NCBI GenBank assembly: GCA_017979445.1
Contig: CM030715.1
Span: 35,461,756-35,525,755, forward strand
Length of the DNA: 64,000 bases
Direction: 5' to 3'
From: Akebia trifoliata
Lineage: Eukaryota > Streptophyta > Magnoliopsida > Ranunculales > Lardizabalaceae
Part shown: positions 23,260-35,650 of the stretch, in pieces
Position numbering within the stretch: the stretch's first letter is position 1
Layout: every line of letters starts with the position of its first letter
Program-made: the position numbers and the translations under genes
Notes under the pieces: generated by a model
The model's input: the letters and a program-made list of their open reading frames with translations, nothing else
Told to the model about the DNA's origin: nothing
The model's database searches: none

Positions 23260-26200
23260 ATGGAGGAAGGAACGGAAGTTCGATTAGTTCGTTGTCCCAA
23301 GTGTCAGAATCTTCTTCCAGAGCTCCCAAATTTGCTTGTTTATCAATGTGGTGGATGTGGTGCTGTTCTTCAAGGTAAGATATCACGAAAGTTCTCATCT
23401 TTTTTCCTCTTTTGTTCTGTCTTTCTCGGTTGTTTTTCTTGTTCATCGTGTTTTTTTTTTCACTTTTAATTTAATTCTTAGAAATAATTTTGAGTTTGAA
23501 TTTATGGGTTTTTATCACGCAGCAAAAAAACTACAATCTTCAAGTGATGGGTCATCGGAGAAATCTGATGAAGAGAGGGTTAGATTGAGTTCTGAGAAAG
23601 TGGAGAGTTTTCCTGAAGAAAGGGGGGTTGTTGATTTGAGTGATTCTTCCGAGAAATCGGATAAGGAGAGAGATGGGTTAGTACTTAGGCGGAGAGGAGG
23701 GGACAGAGACCGAGTCTTGTCTGAAAGATCAGCTAATTCAAGTAGTAGTTCTTCATCTAAGATTGGAAATAGAGAGGTTTTGCCTGAAAACATTGCTGCG
23801 ACGAGATATGATCGAAGGGTCATAGAGCAGGAAATTGGGTTTGGTAGTAAATATAGACATCCCTCCAAAGATCCTGTTCATAATTGGTTAGTTGGGAATA
23901 AGCACGAGATGAACATGACTCGGGAGAAATCTGTGGATGTGAATGTCGAAAAGGAAATGGGAGAATTTAAACCCCAAATCGGAATAGCGGGCAGGTCCAA
24001 TAATTCTGGGGAAAATTCCCGATTGGTGCCCCAAAGAAAGAGATGGGTCGAATGCATATCGGAGAACTCCAAGAGCTGCAGCTGAAGGTGTGAGATTGTC
24101 GAAATCTCTCTACCCTGGTCAAGGCTCGTCGAACTACCACCCGAGTTTGTCTCACGGGTATGGCGAGCCGATAAAGAATTTGACCAACCCAGGTGGACCT
24201 GATAGAGTTGAGTACCTCGAACAAGATCGGGCAGAGCTTCTGAGAAAGCTTGATGAACTTAAGGATCAATTGAGTAGATCTTGTGATGTGTCGGACAAAC
24301 CAATAGAAAGGGTTCCAGTGGATGGGGGGACCACTCCTATGGATCCTTACGTTAGTCATGATACATGGTTTGCGGAAACCTCATCTGGAACAAATCGAGC
24401 TTCCTTGCAGCCTATGTTGGCGGATAAACATGTTCGGATACCACCTTATTACACCCATCACGATGAACCCTTTCCTTTGATGAGTAGGCATGATATGGAA
24501 ATGCAGAACTTCCATCCCCCTCAGATGCACACCTCCAATGAGATTCCGAGATATGGGGATCCATTTGGTCGCCAAATGTTTAGCGGGGCTCCAAACCGAC
24601 AACCCTGTCAATACCCACAACAATCATCTCACGATTACTTTTCTGGACCATACATGGATATTGATACTGACTACAATGCATCATACCAACAAAATACTCT
24701 CTTCCACCAGCGCGCGTGCTCTTGTTCACATTGCTACAACAAACATTGGCAAATCCCTCCCACTGTTACCTGCAATAGAAGGTTCATGGATGCCCCCGCT
24801 AACCCCATGCCCTACCATCTTGGCCCTCGGGTTTATAATCCTAGAGATGCTAACCCTCCTCCATTGTATGCTCGTGAACCACATCCAAACATGAGAAGGC
24901 CAAGCAACCTTGATTCAGGCATCAGTGGTTTGGGTCCGGGCTGTCCGCCGAAGGTGGCACTAGTAAAGAGGAATGGGCGTCGTTGTCGTCCATTTGCTGG
25001 TGGGGCCCCATTTATAACATGCCATAGTTGCTTTGAATTTTTGCCACTACCAAGGAAGTTTTTGCTGATGGAGAAGAATCAACGGAAGATGCGGTGCGGT
25101 GCCTGCTTTACTGTAATTTCATGTTTGGTTGAGAACAAAAGGCTTGTTGTTTGTGCTCCTATGCAAACCAAGGAAATTTCTTCTGTAGTCAACGATGGTT
25201 ATGCAAACCGGGGTAGCACGTTCTCTGAAGATTATGATAATTCTGGCTGTAACATTAAGGCCACTGAAACGGAACCTGTTTTATCATCAATCAATCAGAG
25301 ATTGAACTCGAGTGAGTCTGAGAAAATGCATGACCTTCGTTCTTCATTTTCGAGTACTTCCAATGATGAGAGAAGTCCTAAAAGTGTGATTGCACAAAGG
25401 GTGGAGTCGAACTCTTCAGAGATACATGTGAAATCCAATGCGACTCCACCAATTCCTGGTTCACCCCTTCGTGAGCATTCCTCTTCTGATAAACTAGTGA
25501 GCAAGTTTGGTAAGGGAAACAGGAGTAAACGCACAAACCAAGAGGAGTTGGTCCTGACTAAGGCTGCCACTTCCAGACAGATTTCCATGAAAGATTCATC
25601 AGTGGCAACTGAGATGGACGTCTCATTTAATGAATATTCAAATACCGTGGTGTCTCAAGATTCTGTAGACGTAACTAGAGAAGAAGACCAACCAAGGATC
25701 AGCAAGGGTGGTGATTCATTCTTTGTAGGCCTCATCAAGAAGAGCTTTGGAGACTTCACTAGTAGATCTAATGTTTTGATTAATGGGCGGTCAATACCTG
25801 AACGGTTGATTAAAAAGGCTGAAAAGCAAGCTGGACCAATCCATCCTGGAGAATACTGGTAATCATTTCTGCTGACACACCTACATTCTTTTCCTCTTTT
25901 CCTCTGAACTTGCAAATACTTAATTCTTTATATAAGTATGTTTTATAAGTTGTAATTGTTTTTAAGAATACTTTTGTGTGTGTGTGTCAAAGTTGTGTTC
26001 CTATGGCATCGTATTACTTCGCTTCCTTCGTAGGTACTAAAGGTCTATTGTTCTTTTGTCTGGCTAAACCAGGTACGATCGCCAAGCTGGTTTTTGGGGT
26101 GTGATGGGTCAGCCTTGTCTTGGCATAATTCCTGTAAGATAATTTATTCCTGAACAAATATTAGTCTAGTCTTTATGGTAGAAATCTATTTCCAGAATAC

Positions 26201-27604
26201 ATTGATGAAACATTGTTATTTGTCTTGCAGCCTTTTATCGAAGAATTTAATTTTCCCATTCCCAAGGATTGTTCTGATGGAAACTCTGGTGTTCTTGTAA
26301 ATGGGAGAGAGCTTCATCAAAATGATTTGGATCTACTTGGTAGCAGGGGACTCCCAACTACTAGAAATAGATCTTATATTGTCGATATTTCTGGTAGAGT
26401 TGTGGATGAGGACTCTGGTGAAGAGCTTGATGGCCTCGGCAAACTTGCCCCAACGTAAGTTAGAACCCTCTATTATGCTGGAATTTTGGTTCGAAAATGT
26501 GTACTGTACACAATTTTTTAAAAAGAGATTATGTTCCTATGGATGAAATTATCTTCATTTATTATTTTATTTTTACTGAGGGATAATTCCGATACATTTA
26601 TATAATTACAATTATTTTTTCATTTTCTCTTATTTATTTGATGCTTTTGGGTTGGCATCATCCGAGCCATCCGATTGTTAGTTGTGTGCTAATAACGTGA
26701 CACGTGTCGTAGTTGTTGGAATAGTGTCACAAGGTTGTTGTAATAGTGCTATTTGCTTTTGTGTTGGCTCACCTTTGTGTGTGATTAGCCACCTATCAGT
26801 AATATATTGTGATTACTTATATGTGGAGGGGAAGATAGAAGGATCCATCCTCCCTGTCTATATATATCGTAAACATGTCTCTTATATCAGGATCGGGACT
26901 CACCTACTGATGAACCCGTATGAGGGTCTCCTAGACAATAAAAAGTGTATCACTTGAGTCTTGCCATTTTATTATCACATTAGCTTTCAAGGCAAGAAAG
27001 CATCTAAAATAAACAGTTTGTATCATGTGAATGTATTTGTAATTCTCCATATTCTGTTTTAACTTTTTAACTGCCATTCTTTATTATTTTTTCTTCTCTG
27101 TGAACATGAAAAATTGAAATTATCATCATCTTAGGTTAAAATATCAAACACCCACTGATATGTTGGACAACCTGTCATGAAAAATTGAAATTATCATTAT
27201 CTTAGGTTAAAATATCGAACACCCATTGATGTGTTGGACAACCTCATGGGGTCTTTCAAATTGATAAACTTTCTGCCACCCTGAATAGCTATTACAAACT
27301 CTACGATATTATGGTTGTTGGAAGACTTGTTGGCTTTTATTTGGTGTCATTATCTATTTGGACCGTGTGTGCCTTTCTTAATGTAAAATGTTACTTGATA
27401 CTTGTCTCATTTTCTTAATTTTGTTAATTGGCTTGTGATTTGTCCTTGAGTGGTATAATTAATTTCACAAATTACGATCATAATTTTAGAACAACTTGTT
27501 CTTGACTATGAAGTGTTATTTAATTCTATTTTTTTTTTTCTTTAAACAGAGTTGAGAGAGCAAAGCATGGGTTTGGCATGCGAGTCCCTAGAATGGTTGC
27601 CTAA
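23260..27604 (+). CDS. EDR4-like zinc-ribbon protein (DUF3133), exon 2 frame broken
   Basis: Resembles plant ENHANCED DISEASE RESISTANCE 4-type proteins; Arabidopsis EDR4 is a negative regulator of powdery-mildew resistance linked to EDR1 and clathrin. Exons: 23260-23374, 23523-25858, 26073-26133, 26231-26454, 27550-27604. N-terminal zinc ribbon: CPKC (Cys12, Cys15) and CGGC (Cys30, Cys33). A Ser/Glu-rich region and a short coiled coil (EYLEQDRAELLRKLDELKDQ) follow. The DUF3133 zinc ribbon is at 24975-25110 (CHSCF ... MRCGACF). The conserved C-terminus (YDRQAGFWGVMGQPCLGIIP, then GRELHQNDLDLLGSRGLPTT, ending GMRVPRMVA) spans exons 3-5. The exons sum to 2791 nt, one over a multiple of three: exon 2 reads in one frame to TGA at 24083-24085 and continues in the +1 frame before that. 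With one extra base discounted, the protein is about 929 aa. Either a 1-nt insertion, a sequencing error, or an unusual small intron explains this. Confidence 0.85.
26640..26990 (+). mobile_element. Possible solo-LTR-like insert in EDR4 intron 4
   Basis: This block makes intron 4 unusually long and holds promoter-like signals: ACACGTGT near 26700, a TATATATATC element near 26860, and an AATAAAAAG signal near 26936. It could be a solo LTR running from TGTTAG to a CA end near 26980. I could not find a clean target-site duplication, so this is weak. Confidence 0.25.
27105..27246 (+). repeat. 71-bp tandem duplication in EDR4 intron 4
   Basis: Two nearly identical 71-bp copies start at 27105 and 27176, both beginning CATGAAAAATTGAAATTATC and containing TTAGGTTAAAATATC. 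They lie in the 1.1-kb last intron; few differences imply a recent duplication. Confidence 0.85.
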
Positions 27605-27974
27605 ATGATCACGATTTTTGGTTCCCCAAATGCTTCAGCTTCCATTGGCAAGAGGGAGACATGAAGCCTAACTTTCTTGGAGATGAAAAGGGTCTTCTAA
27701 AGGTGAACTTATTTAAGAGCAATCGCGCCCAATTTCTCTACTTTGATTAAGTACGGGTTTGGTGACATTGTATACTAATATCACAAACTTGTTTTCTTTT
27801 GTATTGAGCTTCATGTGTGATTATTGCTGGTAATTTTGTTCTGATGATGAAAAGCTCAGGAAAATCGTATTATATGTGCTTAGAAGGGTGACAATATTTT
27901 GCTTCTTTGTATGTAATTTTGTAAATTAAGCCAAATTTGAATATGCAATTGTTTGTCTCCCAGATTCGCTTCTT

Positions 27975-27980
27975 AATAAA
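27975..27980 (+). terminator. Poly(A) signal of EDR4-like gene
   Basis: AATAAA about 370 bp after the stop codon in a T-rich 3' region; plausible near-upstream element for polyadenylation. Confidence 0.4.
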
Positions 27981-28381
27981 GCCCTTAAGAAAATATTACA
28001 TTATTGCCTTTTTAGTAATCCTAAAAGTTTGGTTTGGGGGGCTCTGCTCCCAAGTCCGGGTTGGGGCGCTCCCCCCCCCCACTCAGTGTACCGACAATTG
28101 AATACAAGACATTTACACAACAATGACTTTAGTCAATTGAATGGAAGAACACGATTCATTCAATCGATACCAAATTTTTGAGATAAGTTTAATGATGATG
28201 ATGGCGTTAACGACGTCTAATTGTTCTAGGCATATGAGTAGACAAATGTTGGAAGGCACTTGTGAATTCTTGAAGGTAAGGAGATCCCCGTGAAGATTCT
28301 CTATTTCTTCCAATCAATTAATCATAACTAATGGATTGTTACCTTCACCTGTGAAGCATTTTCATTAAGTGTCTTGATGGC

Positions 28382-28567
28382 ATGGTTTTAAATCTCATCC
28401 GAGACTAGGACAACTCATCTTGATATGGTCCACCAACGAGATGAGTTGACAAGTCATCTTAAAGGCATATTTTGTTCTGACTCTCGAAGGTATTGTTCTA
28501 AATCTCATTCGAGACAACTCAAATAAATCGGACGTCTCATCTGAGATGACTCGGATTTAAAACCATG
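28382..28567. mobile_element. Hairpin MITE with ATGGTTTTAAATC ends
   Basis: Left end GCATGGTTTTAAATCTCATC, right end inverted ACATGGTTTTAAATCCGAGT; internal GAGATGAGTTG and its inverses pair as well. Confidence 0.6.
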
Positions 28568-28621
28568 TCGACAGTCCCCTTCACGAACAACTTACCATGC
28601 TCATCTGCACCATTGGATGAT

Positions 28622-28933
28622 TGTGCAGAATTTAGTCCCACATCGTACACAAATTACCTTGTCTCTCTCTTAATAAGTTCCTTGTCCTCTCCACTCATTG
28701 TCAATTGATTTTGAGTTGGGACTCTAAAACTTATCATTGTATCAGAGTAGGTTTTTCTTCTTTTCACGTCACTTAGTTCATATCTCCACGTGCTTGGACT
28801 CGGTCCAGCTCACACGTGCGGGGCGTGTTGAGTTTAGTCTATATGGGACACAAATTGCTTGTTTCGCTCCTTATAAGTTCTTGGGCTCTCCACTTATTGC
28901 TGATTGGTTTTAAGTTGGACCCTAAATTTATCA
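28622..28933 (+). mobile_element. Single TRIM retroelement, plus orientation
   Basis: LTR1 about 28622-28736 and LTR2 28826-28933 share TTTAGTCCCACATCG-type starts, the CTTATAAGTTC motif and ACTTATCA/TTTATCA ends. LTR1 is followed by TTGTATCAGAG, a primer-binding site for initiator Met tRNA, and LTR2 is preceded by a purine-rich GTGCGGGGCG. Same family as the GAT1 arrays. I see no clean TSD. Confidence 0.82.
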
Positions 28934-30094
28934 GATTCACACATCTTGAGTTGATTAGACCTAAAACTAATTGATTAACTTGAATGGTCCAAATCTGTCA
29001 CTGTTCATATGACAGAGAAGAGTGGATCTTTAAAGGGTGCTGAGACAAAGTGGGACCAATTTGAAGGAAAATTCTAGACTCCACCCATTAACCACTCTTA
29101 ATTATGGACCCAATAGTTCATATTTATTTTTTGCAAGTAGGATAGGTATGGGTCTATGTGAAATTTTATATATTATAAAGTTTGTCTTTGTGTGCAAGAT
29201 ATGGTGATAAAGAATCTCCTTGTCTAAGGTTATTGAGATTAAAAGTAGGACCCCCCATAATTTATTTTAGTAAACTAGAAGATGATTTAAACATGCAAGT
29301 CGGTTAAGTGGTCCTTGAGTTGAAATCATGACTACAAAAATGTGATGATGGTGTACCAATTAAAAAAAAAGTGTATCCGATTGGTAATTTATGAAGGAAG
29401 ATCGAAAAACATAATCATCTTCAAATCATTGTTTTTATTAGTTAAATGGTTGTTGGTTAAGGATCTCCATGATTGCACACGGAAAATAAAAGGGAAAATG
29501 GTTTTCCTTGGAAAAAGTAACTTTTATTGGACATTTTCTTGGAATTCATTTTGCGGCTCAAAGAGATTTTCAACCTTGCGATGGAAATTGTTTTCCCATC
29601 AAACCCACAGGAAAGTATTTTCCCACTCCAAATGTTAATCTTCCACTATTTTCCTAACCCCCAAAACTAAATGCCAGTTCTCTTTTCTACATTTTTCTAT
29701 GTGCAATCAAATGGTGAAATTTATTTGCATAGAAAAATTCATACTCCCTTGAAAACAAATTCTTTGTAATTATATAAATTTTGCTTAGCTACATTTTGTA
29801 TCGAAGATGTTTAGCAAACATTTTTCGTTTGTTAAAATTATTGCACCACTGAATTTTTCAAAATAATATTTTAAAATTTGCTTTTTTAAGATAAAAGACA
29901 TAAAATTTTATTTTTGCCTATTCTTGACTAAAAGACCAGAATTTTGCCCAAGCTTTGTCCACAATGCAAAGATACTTATTTGGATAATTATATTAACTTT
30001 TATTTTGTATTTTTAAGATTATTTTAATCATTAATTAAATTTGCAATGAATAATTTCATAAATTGTGAAACAACGCTCTCTGTATTTAATGAGT

Positions 30095-30235
30095 TGTGCT
30101 TCAGTGACCTTAAGATTGAATCTCAGATTTCACATCGCTCATCAATGAAAAAGCATGTATAGTTCATATACACACTTTCACGTTAGGATGTGCGATGTGA
30201 GGTACAATTTTGATGTCACTTCAATATTATTCTTT
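30095..30235. repeat. Hairpin repeat, TTCAGTGACCTTAAGATT type
   Basis: Left GCTTCAGTGACCTTAAGATT with CTCAGATTTCACATCGC, right inverse ATTGAAGTGACATCAAAATT with CTCACATCGCACATC. Related pieces at 30835-30920 and 31565-31865. Confidence 0.55.
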
Positions 30236-31065
30236 TTTAATTAAGAGAGATGGAAGAAACCCTCTTATTGTAAATTGACTATATACTAAATCTTTGCAAT
30301 ATGAAGGTGACATCCCATTTTTCTTGTTAAAGGGTCGTGAAAAAAAAACAAAGCAAACAAGCAAAAGCGGATTAGTCCTTGAGAAGAAAACCCATTGGTT
30401 TACATTTCCAAAGGTGATAGAAAGAGATTAGACAGACAACTTAGAAGATAAGTAGTGCCTAACAGTCTTCTTCGACACAAAATAAATTCAAATAACAACT
30501 CAGCATTCTCTTCCAATGTGTCGTCTTGGAAAATGATCCAAAGTCCTAGCCATACTATAAAGTGGTTGCAAGTACTAACAAGGTTCCAGCTGTACTTCAC
30601 TATCCATCCACATTTCTAGATCTAAGAGTCTAGAGTCTTTATTGGTGACCTAACACTCTATTCCTCTCAATCAAGATCAATATGAACACAATCATAAGGT
30701 TAATTTCAAATTTATAGATATTTTAATTTTTTACCATTCACTAAACATTACTTTTGATAAAGATACTATTTTATCCTTTTCTCTCTCAAATGGGGTGTTG
30801 AATCTATATAGTGTAGGGTGATTAAAAATCGAATATTGCTGAAGTGATCCTAAGATTGTATCTCATATCTCACTTTCTTGACGTGAAAATACGTAGAAAT
30901 CATAGATGCTTTTTAGAGAGATTCTAACGTGACTCTTAAAAATCAGTCTGGTCGACTTGACTCAATTTAGTTTGGCATTAAGACCATTTCAACTCATTGT
31001 ATCTTAGTACCATGCGTATTAGATTGTCGATAATGAAACGAGTCACGATAAAATGACTCTTGACA

Positions 31066-31150
31066 TGGCAATGCACAAAATCATAAAACTTTTTCTTTGG
31101 GATACACAAGAAAAAAAGATATATGATTTTGTGCATGTGCCCACGTCAAG
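31066..31150. repeat. Hairpin repeat, GGGATACACAAG type
   Basis: TGGCAATGCACAAAATCATA pairs with the inverse GGGCACATGCACAAAATCAT; the loop contains GGGATACACAAGAAA as in the copy at 2281-2366. Confidence 0.6.
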
Positions 31151-31411
31151 AATGCCAATTTTGTGAGTTAGTTTATCATTTGTCAAATTGAGATTTTGGA
31201 CAGAATTAAATAAAAGGAAGTGATTCACTCTGTGATTATCATTTGATGAAAAAATTTCACATGCTTTTTGTATGCATTGAACCTAAATGTCAACAAAATC
31301 AAATGATTCTAATTTCTAACCATCCTATACACAATTAGGGAAAAATAAACAAGTCTCTTATATACATGTATAAATGACTGCGATATAGAATAATGTATCG
31401 TTCCTATAACA

Positions 31412-31545
31412 ATGAATAATGTCTACATGACACCTTTTGATTGAAGATGAAACACATTGGACAACATGTTATATAAAAAACGATTTATTTAAGAGTCTGA
31501 TGTGTTTTAAATTTCAACTAAAATGTGCCATGTAGTCACCATTTT
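31412..31545. repeat. Hairpin MITE, fifth copy
   Basis: AATGTCTACATGACACCTTT on the left, inverse ATGGTGACTACATGGCACAT on the right; inner TGTGTTTTAAATTTCAAC is shared with 9451-9575. Confidence 0.6.
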
Positions 31546-31564
31546 GGATCTTGATCCTATATAA

Positions 31565-31865
31565 ATAGCAGTAACGCTGAAGTAATATCGTGGGGGACAT
31601 TGGTGTGCACAGAATTATAAATGCTTTGATCGAGATCTCACTCATATCTCGAAGAAAAGATATGATTCTAATGCACATCCACGTCAAACCCCCCCCCCCC
31701 CCCCGCGACAAAAAATATAAATATGGTGATTCACATGGGTGGATTTTTAATCTCAAAATTGGAATAAATGTTGCACTTGTATCATGAAATGCTGAAGTAA
31801 CCTCTAGATTGTACCACACATCGCACATCATGAGGTGAAAGTGTATGGGAACCATAGATGCTTTT
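31565..31865. repeat. Composite hairpin repeats with a 16-C run
   Basis: GCTGAAGTAATATCG and GCTGAAGTAACCTCTAGATT begin two repeat arms of the 30095-type family. Between them lies an uninterrupted run of 16 C (31689-31704). Confidence 0.55.
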
Positions 31866-32101
31866 CATTGTGATACGAATACATGTTAAACTGAAGGGCA
31901 TTATTGTAAATTTAAAAATTAACATTGATTCCGCACAGACAAGTCGGTTATTGACGGCGCAACTACCCTTTCATTTCTCTTTGGTTTTGTATGACTAATT
32001 ATCTTGAATTTAGCTGAAAATCCATTTTGAGTAGAAGAGAAAGCTGTTTGGGCTCTTTTTCTTCTCTTATTTCAGATTATTTTCTTCTTCTGTGAGAGGA
32101 A

Positions 32102-35100
32102 ATGGTGAAGGAGATGAGGTTCAACTGGAACCCATTGCCGCTTCGAAAGCACAGCCATGTATTTCTGAAGTTCGCTGTCTCAATTATTCTAATTGGTCTG
32201 GCGTTTCGTCTTTTCTTCTCTCATTCAATTGGAGTTTCGCCCGTTACTGAAGCACCTTTTGTAGAGAGAACGGTAGATTCAGAGACTTCTGTTCCTGCCG
32301 ACACTCCGGTTTCTTTTCACATTCCTGAAATTGGAGGTCAGGTACCTCGTAAAGGTATGTAATTTTGATTTAATTGAGATGGGTTTCTGGAATTAACTCC
32401 TGAAATTACAAATCAAACAAAAAAAAGTTGGGTTTTTGAGAAAAAAATTGCTTTTCTTTTTTAGAAACTGGGTGTTTGAGAAATTAAGTTTTGGGTAGTT
32501 TCAGATGATGGGTATCTAAGAAATTGGCTTAATTTGCTATTAAAACATGAATTTCACATGTAAACTCTAACTTTTCTGTGATCTGTACATAAAAAAATGC
32601 CTTTTTTAATTCAGAATAATACTAAAGAAACCATGGGTTTAGCTGTAAATGATCTCATACTTCATGTTTGATCTGTTAGTATTAGTGTTTGATGGTTTGC
32701 CTACTTATATTTATATACAGAAAAATGTGATCTTTTCACTGGAGATTGGATCCATGATCCATCGGGACCTATTTACACTAATGAGAGCTGTCATGTAGTT
32801 GAGGCTCATCAGAATTGTATGAGGAATGGGCGCCCTGATTCAGGGTATCTTTACTGGAGATGGAATCCAAGGGATTGCGAGTTACCTCGGTTTGATGCAG
32901 AGAGATTTCTTGATTTGATGAGGAATAAATCGTGTGCGTTCATTGGTGATTCTATTTCTCGCAACCATGTCCAATCATTGCTTTGCATTCTCTCTAAGGT
33001 ACAAACTATAGTTTCTGTTGCTAAATTTAGGGGTTTGGGTCTTCTAGATTAGGAATTGAGTTAGGTATTTTTTATAGCTATTCTTTGATACTGTCGATAA
33101 GAAATTAACAATTTATTTTCCTTGTTTTTTCTGTGGCATTGCTCTTTCTTAAACTTGGGAGGAAGAACCAAGTCAATCCACATAGATCAAGGCCACAGAA
33201 GAACACATAACAACTTTACTAGTTTCTACTTTTGTGTTTCTAAGTCTTGCTGTAATACCTCTGAACTCTTTGCAACTTAGAACCTGAGAAATCACATAAT
33301 TTAAATGCTTTTGTTCTGCTGAAGTCTTTATCCGGTGTAGTTGTCTTCTTGGAATAAATTTTATACCTTTAACTTGGTAATGTACCACCATATTCCTCAT
33401 GCACCAGTTCAGATCCATGCCTGCATTTTTCATATTCTCTCTGCTTGATTACTGATAAGAAAATTACGCTTTGGATTTCCAAGAAATTTTCTGCATCGAA
33501 CACCATGTCCTATCCTTGTCTCGAACAAACACCAGCACACTTTTCAAACAAAACTTAGTTTTAATCATATATTTAGTTTCCATTTATTTTTATATATTGG
33601 TTATATGATATTTTACCTTGGTGTAGTATTAGTTGATGAGACTGCAGAGGGAGTAAAATCAAAACTAGAATTATGGAGAGAGGTGTTGAGTCTAGGGGCT
33701 TTAAAGAAGAATCAGGACCATGTATGTGAAATGTTAATTAAATTTTTCGTAAAAGTTAATGTTTGTTATTATTTACTCGTGGCAACCAGTTTTTTATATC
33801 TTCAGTCTATTATACATAAGGATGGAGAGATTGGGGAAGATATTGCCCATAAAATCAAAGCTGGATGGTTAAATTGAATGTATGCCATCGGAGTACTATA
33901 TGACTGCACAAAAAAGAAAATTATATAGGACAGCAGTAAGATTAGCAGAATGTTAGGCAGTAAGCATCATGTTAATAGAGAGCATGTAATGGAGATGAAG
34001 ATGTTGGGATGGATGAGTGGAAGAACTAGGAAAGAAAAAATAATAAAGGAATGCATTCAATTTGAAAAAATGTAGTAGTTCTAATAGGAAATACTCTTAA
34101 GAGAAAGTCAAATGAAATGATCTATTACCATGTTTTTTCTCTTCTTGAGGAGTATTAGCTTGCATTTTGTGGCTTTTAGCACATCTCATTTTCATTTTCT
34201 AATGTCCAAGGGCGAAGGGCCTACTACTTCATGTGGTAACGCTATGCTAGCACCATTTTAATCTCATTCTGTGCTGACAGCTGAACCAGTCAGTGATTTG
34301 TCATTGGATTTGGTAGTCATTTCTAGAGCAAGTTCATTAGGTTTCACTGGTTGTTTGTAATCTTCGCTTACTGGTGCTTGCTCACATTAGCATTCATTCG
34401 GAGACACAGACTGTTGGGGCTGTTCAGAGAGAGGCCTTAGTAGCCCTATGTTGGTTTTCTGATTGGGTGGTCAAACAATCTTTAGTTTATTAGCTATTCA
34501 GAGAACTCTCGTGATTCATTATTGATTTTCCAATTTAGTTAACATTTGAAGGAACTTGATTGTTGCTGTTTTGTCAGGTAGAAGACGCAGTTGAAGTCTA
34601 TCACGACAAAGAATACAAATCCAAAACATGGCTCTTCCCATCCCATAACTTCACCCTTTCTGTTATTTGGTCACCTTTCCTTGTGAAAGCTGCCACTTTT
34701 GAAGACATAAACGGTGTTTCAACATCCGAAATTGAGTTGCATGTTGATGAGCTTGATAAGAAATGGGCAGACCAATATCAAAGCTTGGATTACATGATAA
34801 TTTCAGGTGGGCAATGGTTTCTAAAAACTGCAATCTATTATGAGAACAACACAATTATGGGCTGCCACTACTGTCCTGGGAAAAATTTGACTGAACTCGG
34901 ATTTGCGTTTGCTTATCGTAAAGCCCTCCAGAAAGTGTTCAACTTCATAACCACATCTAAGCACAAGGGGCTGATTTTGTTCAGGACCGCCACACCGGAT
35001 CACTTTGAGAATGGGGAGTGGTTTAGTGGGGGGACATGTCAACGAACCATACCATTTAAAGAGGGCGAGATTAGTTTGAAAGACATCGATAGTATACTAC

Positions 35101-35351
35101 GTAACATCGAGTTAGAGGAATTTAAGAAGGCGGCAGCTGTAGCATCAGAAAAACGGGTGAATCTAAAACTTTTTGACACTACCCATCTTTCATTGCTTCG
35201 GCCTGATGGGCATCCGGGGCCTTACAGGCACTTCCACCCATTCGCGGAGAATAAGAACACCAAAGTTCAGAATGACTGTCTGCATTGGTGCTTGCCTGGG
35301 CCAATCGACTCTTGGAATGATTTGGTGATGGAGATGACGGTAAATGGTTGA
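32102..35351 (+). CDS. TBL-family polysaccharide O-acetyltransferase (TBL25/26-like)
   Basis: TRICHOME BIREFRINGENCE-LIKE (DUF231) protein, a Golgi type II membrane enzyme that transfers acetyl groups to cell-wall polysaccharide. The closest recalled relatives are TBL23-26, the mannan O-acetyltransferases MOAT1-4. Exons: 32102-32354, 32721-32998, 34578-35351; they join in frame to 434 aa, normal for the family. A short basic cytoplasmic N-terminus is followed by one transmembrane anchor (about residues 20-40, VFLKFAVSIILIGLAFRLFF). The PMR5-N/TBL domain starts EKCDLFTGDWIHDPSGPIYT. The catalytic GDS motif is Gly160-Asp161-Ser162 (FIGDSISRNH). The DxxH motif is Asp410-Cys-Leu-His413 (DCLHWCLPGPIDSWND). 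Both catalytic motifs are intact. Intron 2 (1.58 kb) has no clear gene. The ATG at 32102 is first in the leader and gives a proper signal anchor. Substrate assignment is from similarity only. Confidence 0.93.
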
Positions 35352-35644
35352 AATATTTGGTTAAGAACTTTTATGATGTCGCAACATATATTTATCACCG
35401 TAAATTCTCTGGGCCCTCTAAGAATCTCAAATCTCAACTGTTTCTGAAAATTTGGAGGATGAGGGAGCTCCTTACTTTGAATATCGCTGGGCGGTAATCC
35501 CATTGATTTATTTGTATCAGCTGCGATTGTTCTCTGTAATGTCTTTGGGATAAATGTAGATTTGCAATTTTGGAGCTGGAGTTAATTGTGGTCTAGAGTA
35601 TCTTTGGTTCCAAAGTCGAGTCAAGAAATGAAGAATGAATTCTT

Positions 35645-35650
35645 AATAAA
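35645..35650 (+). terminator. Poly(A) signal of TBL gene
   Basis: AATAAA about 295 bp after the TBL stop codon, in a suitable AT-rich context. Confidence 0.4.

Larger units (their letters stand above)
28934..32050. other. Intergenic between EDR4-like and TBL genes
   Basis: No gene seen. Hairpin repeats at 30095, 30835, 31066, 31412 and 31565. 29490-29650 holds a GGAAAA/TTTTCC-rich stretch resembling the 3' flanks of both GAT1 copies (52333-52440, 63750-63900), probably another short dispersed repeat. Confidence 0.5.

Noticed and set aside
23515..24359. Minus-strand ORFs over the EDR4-like exon 2
   Set aside because: Antisense shadows of a long coding exon; low-complexity translations.
24490..24894. 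134-aa plus ORF in another frame of EDR4-like exon 2
   Set aside because: Out-of-frame shadow; the DUF3133 frame runs straight through this region.
26682..26957. 91-aa ORF in EDR4 intron 4
   Set aside because: Lies fully in an intron bordered by good splice sites; no domain; more likely part of a TE insert.
33605..33877. 90-aa ORF in TBL intron 2
   Set aside because: Intronic; it looks like a degraded reverse-transcriptase-type or spacer sequence at best, too weak to call.
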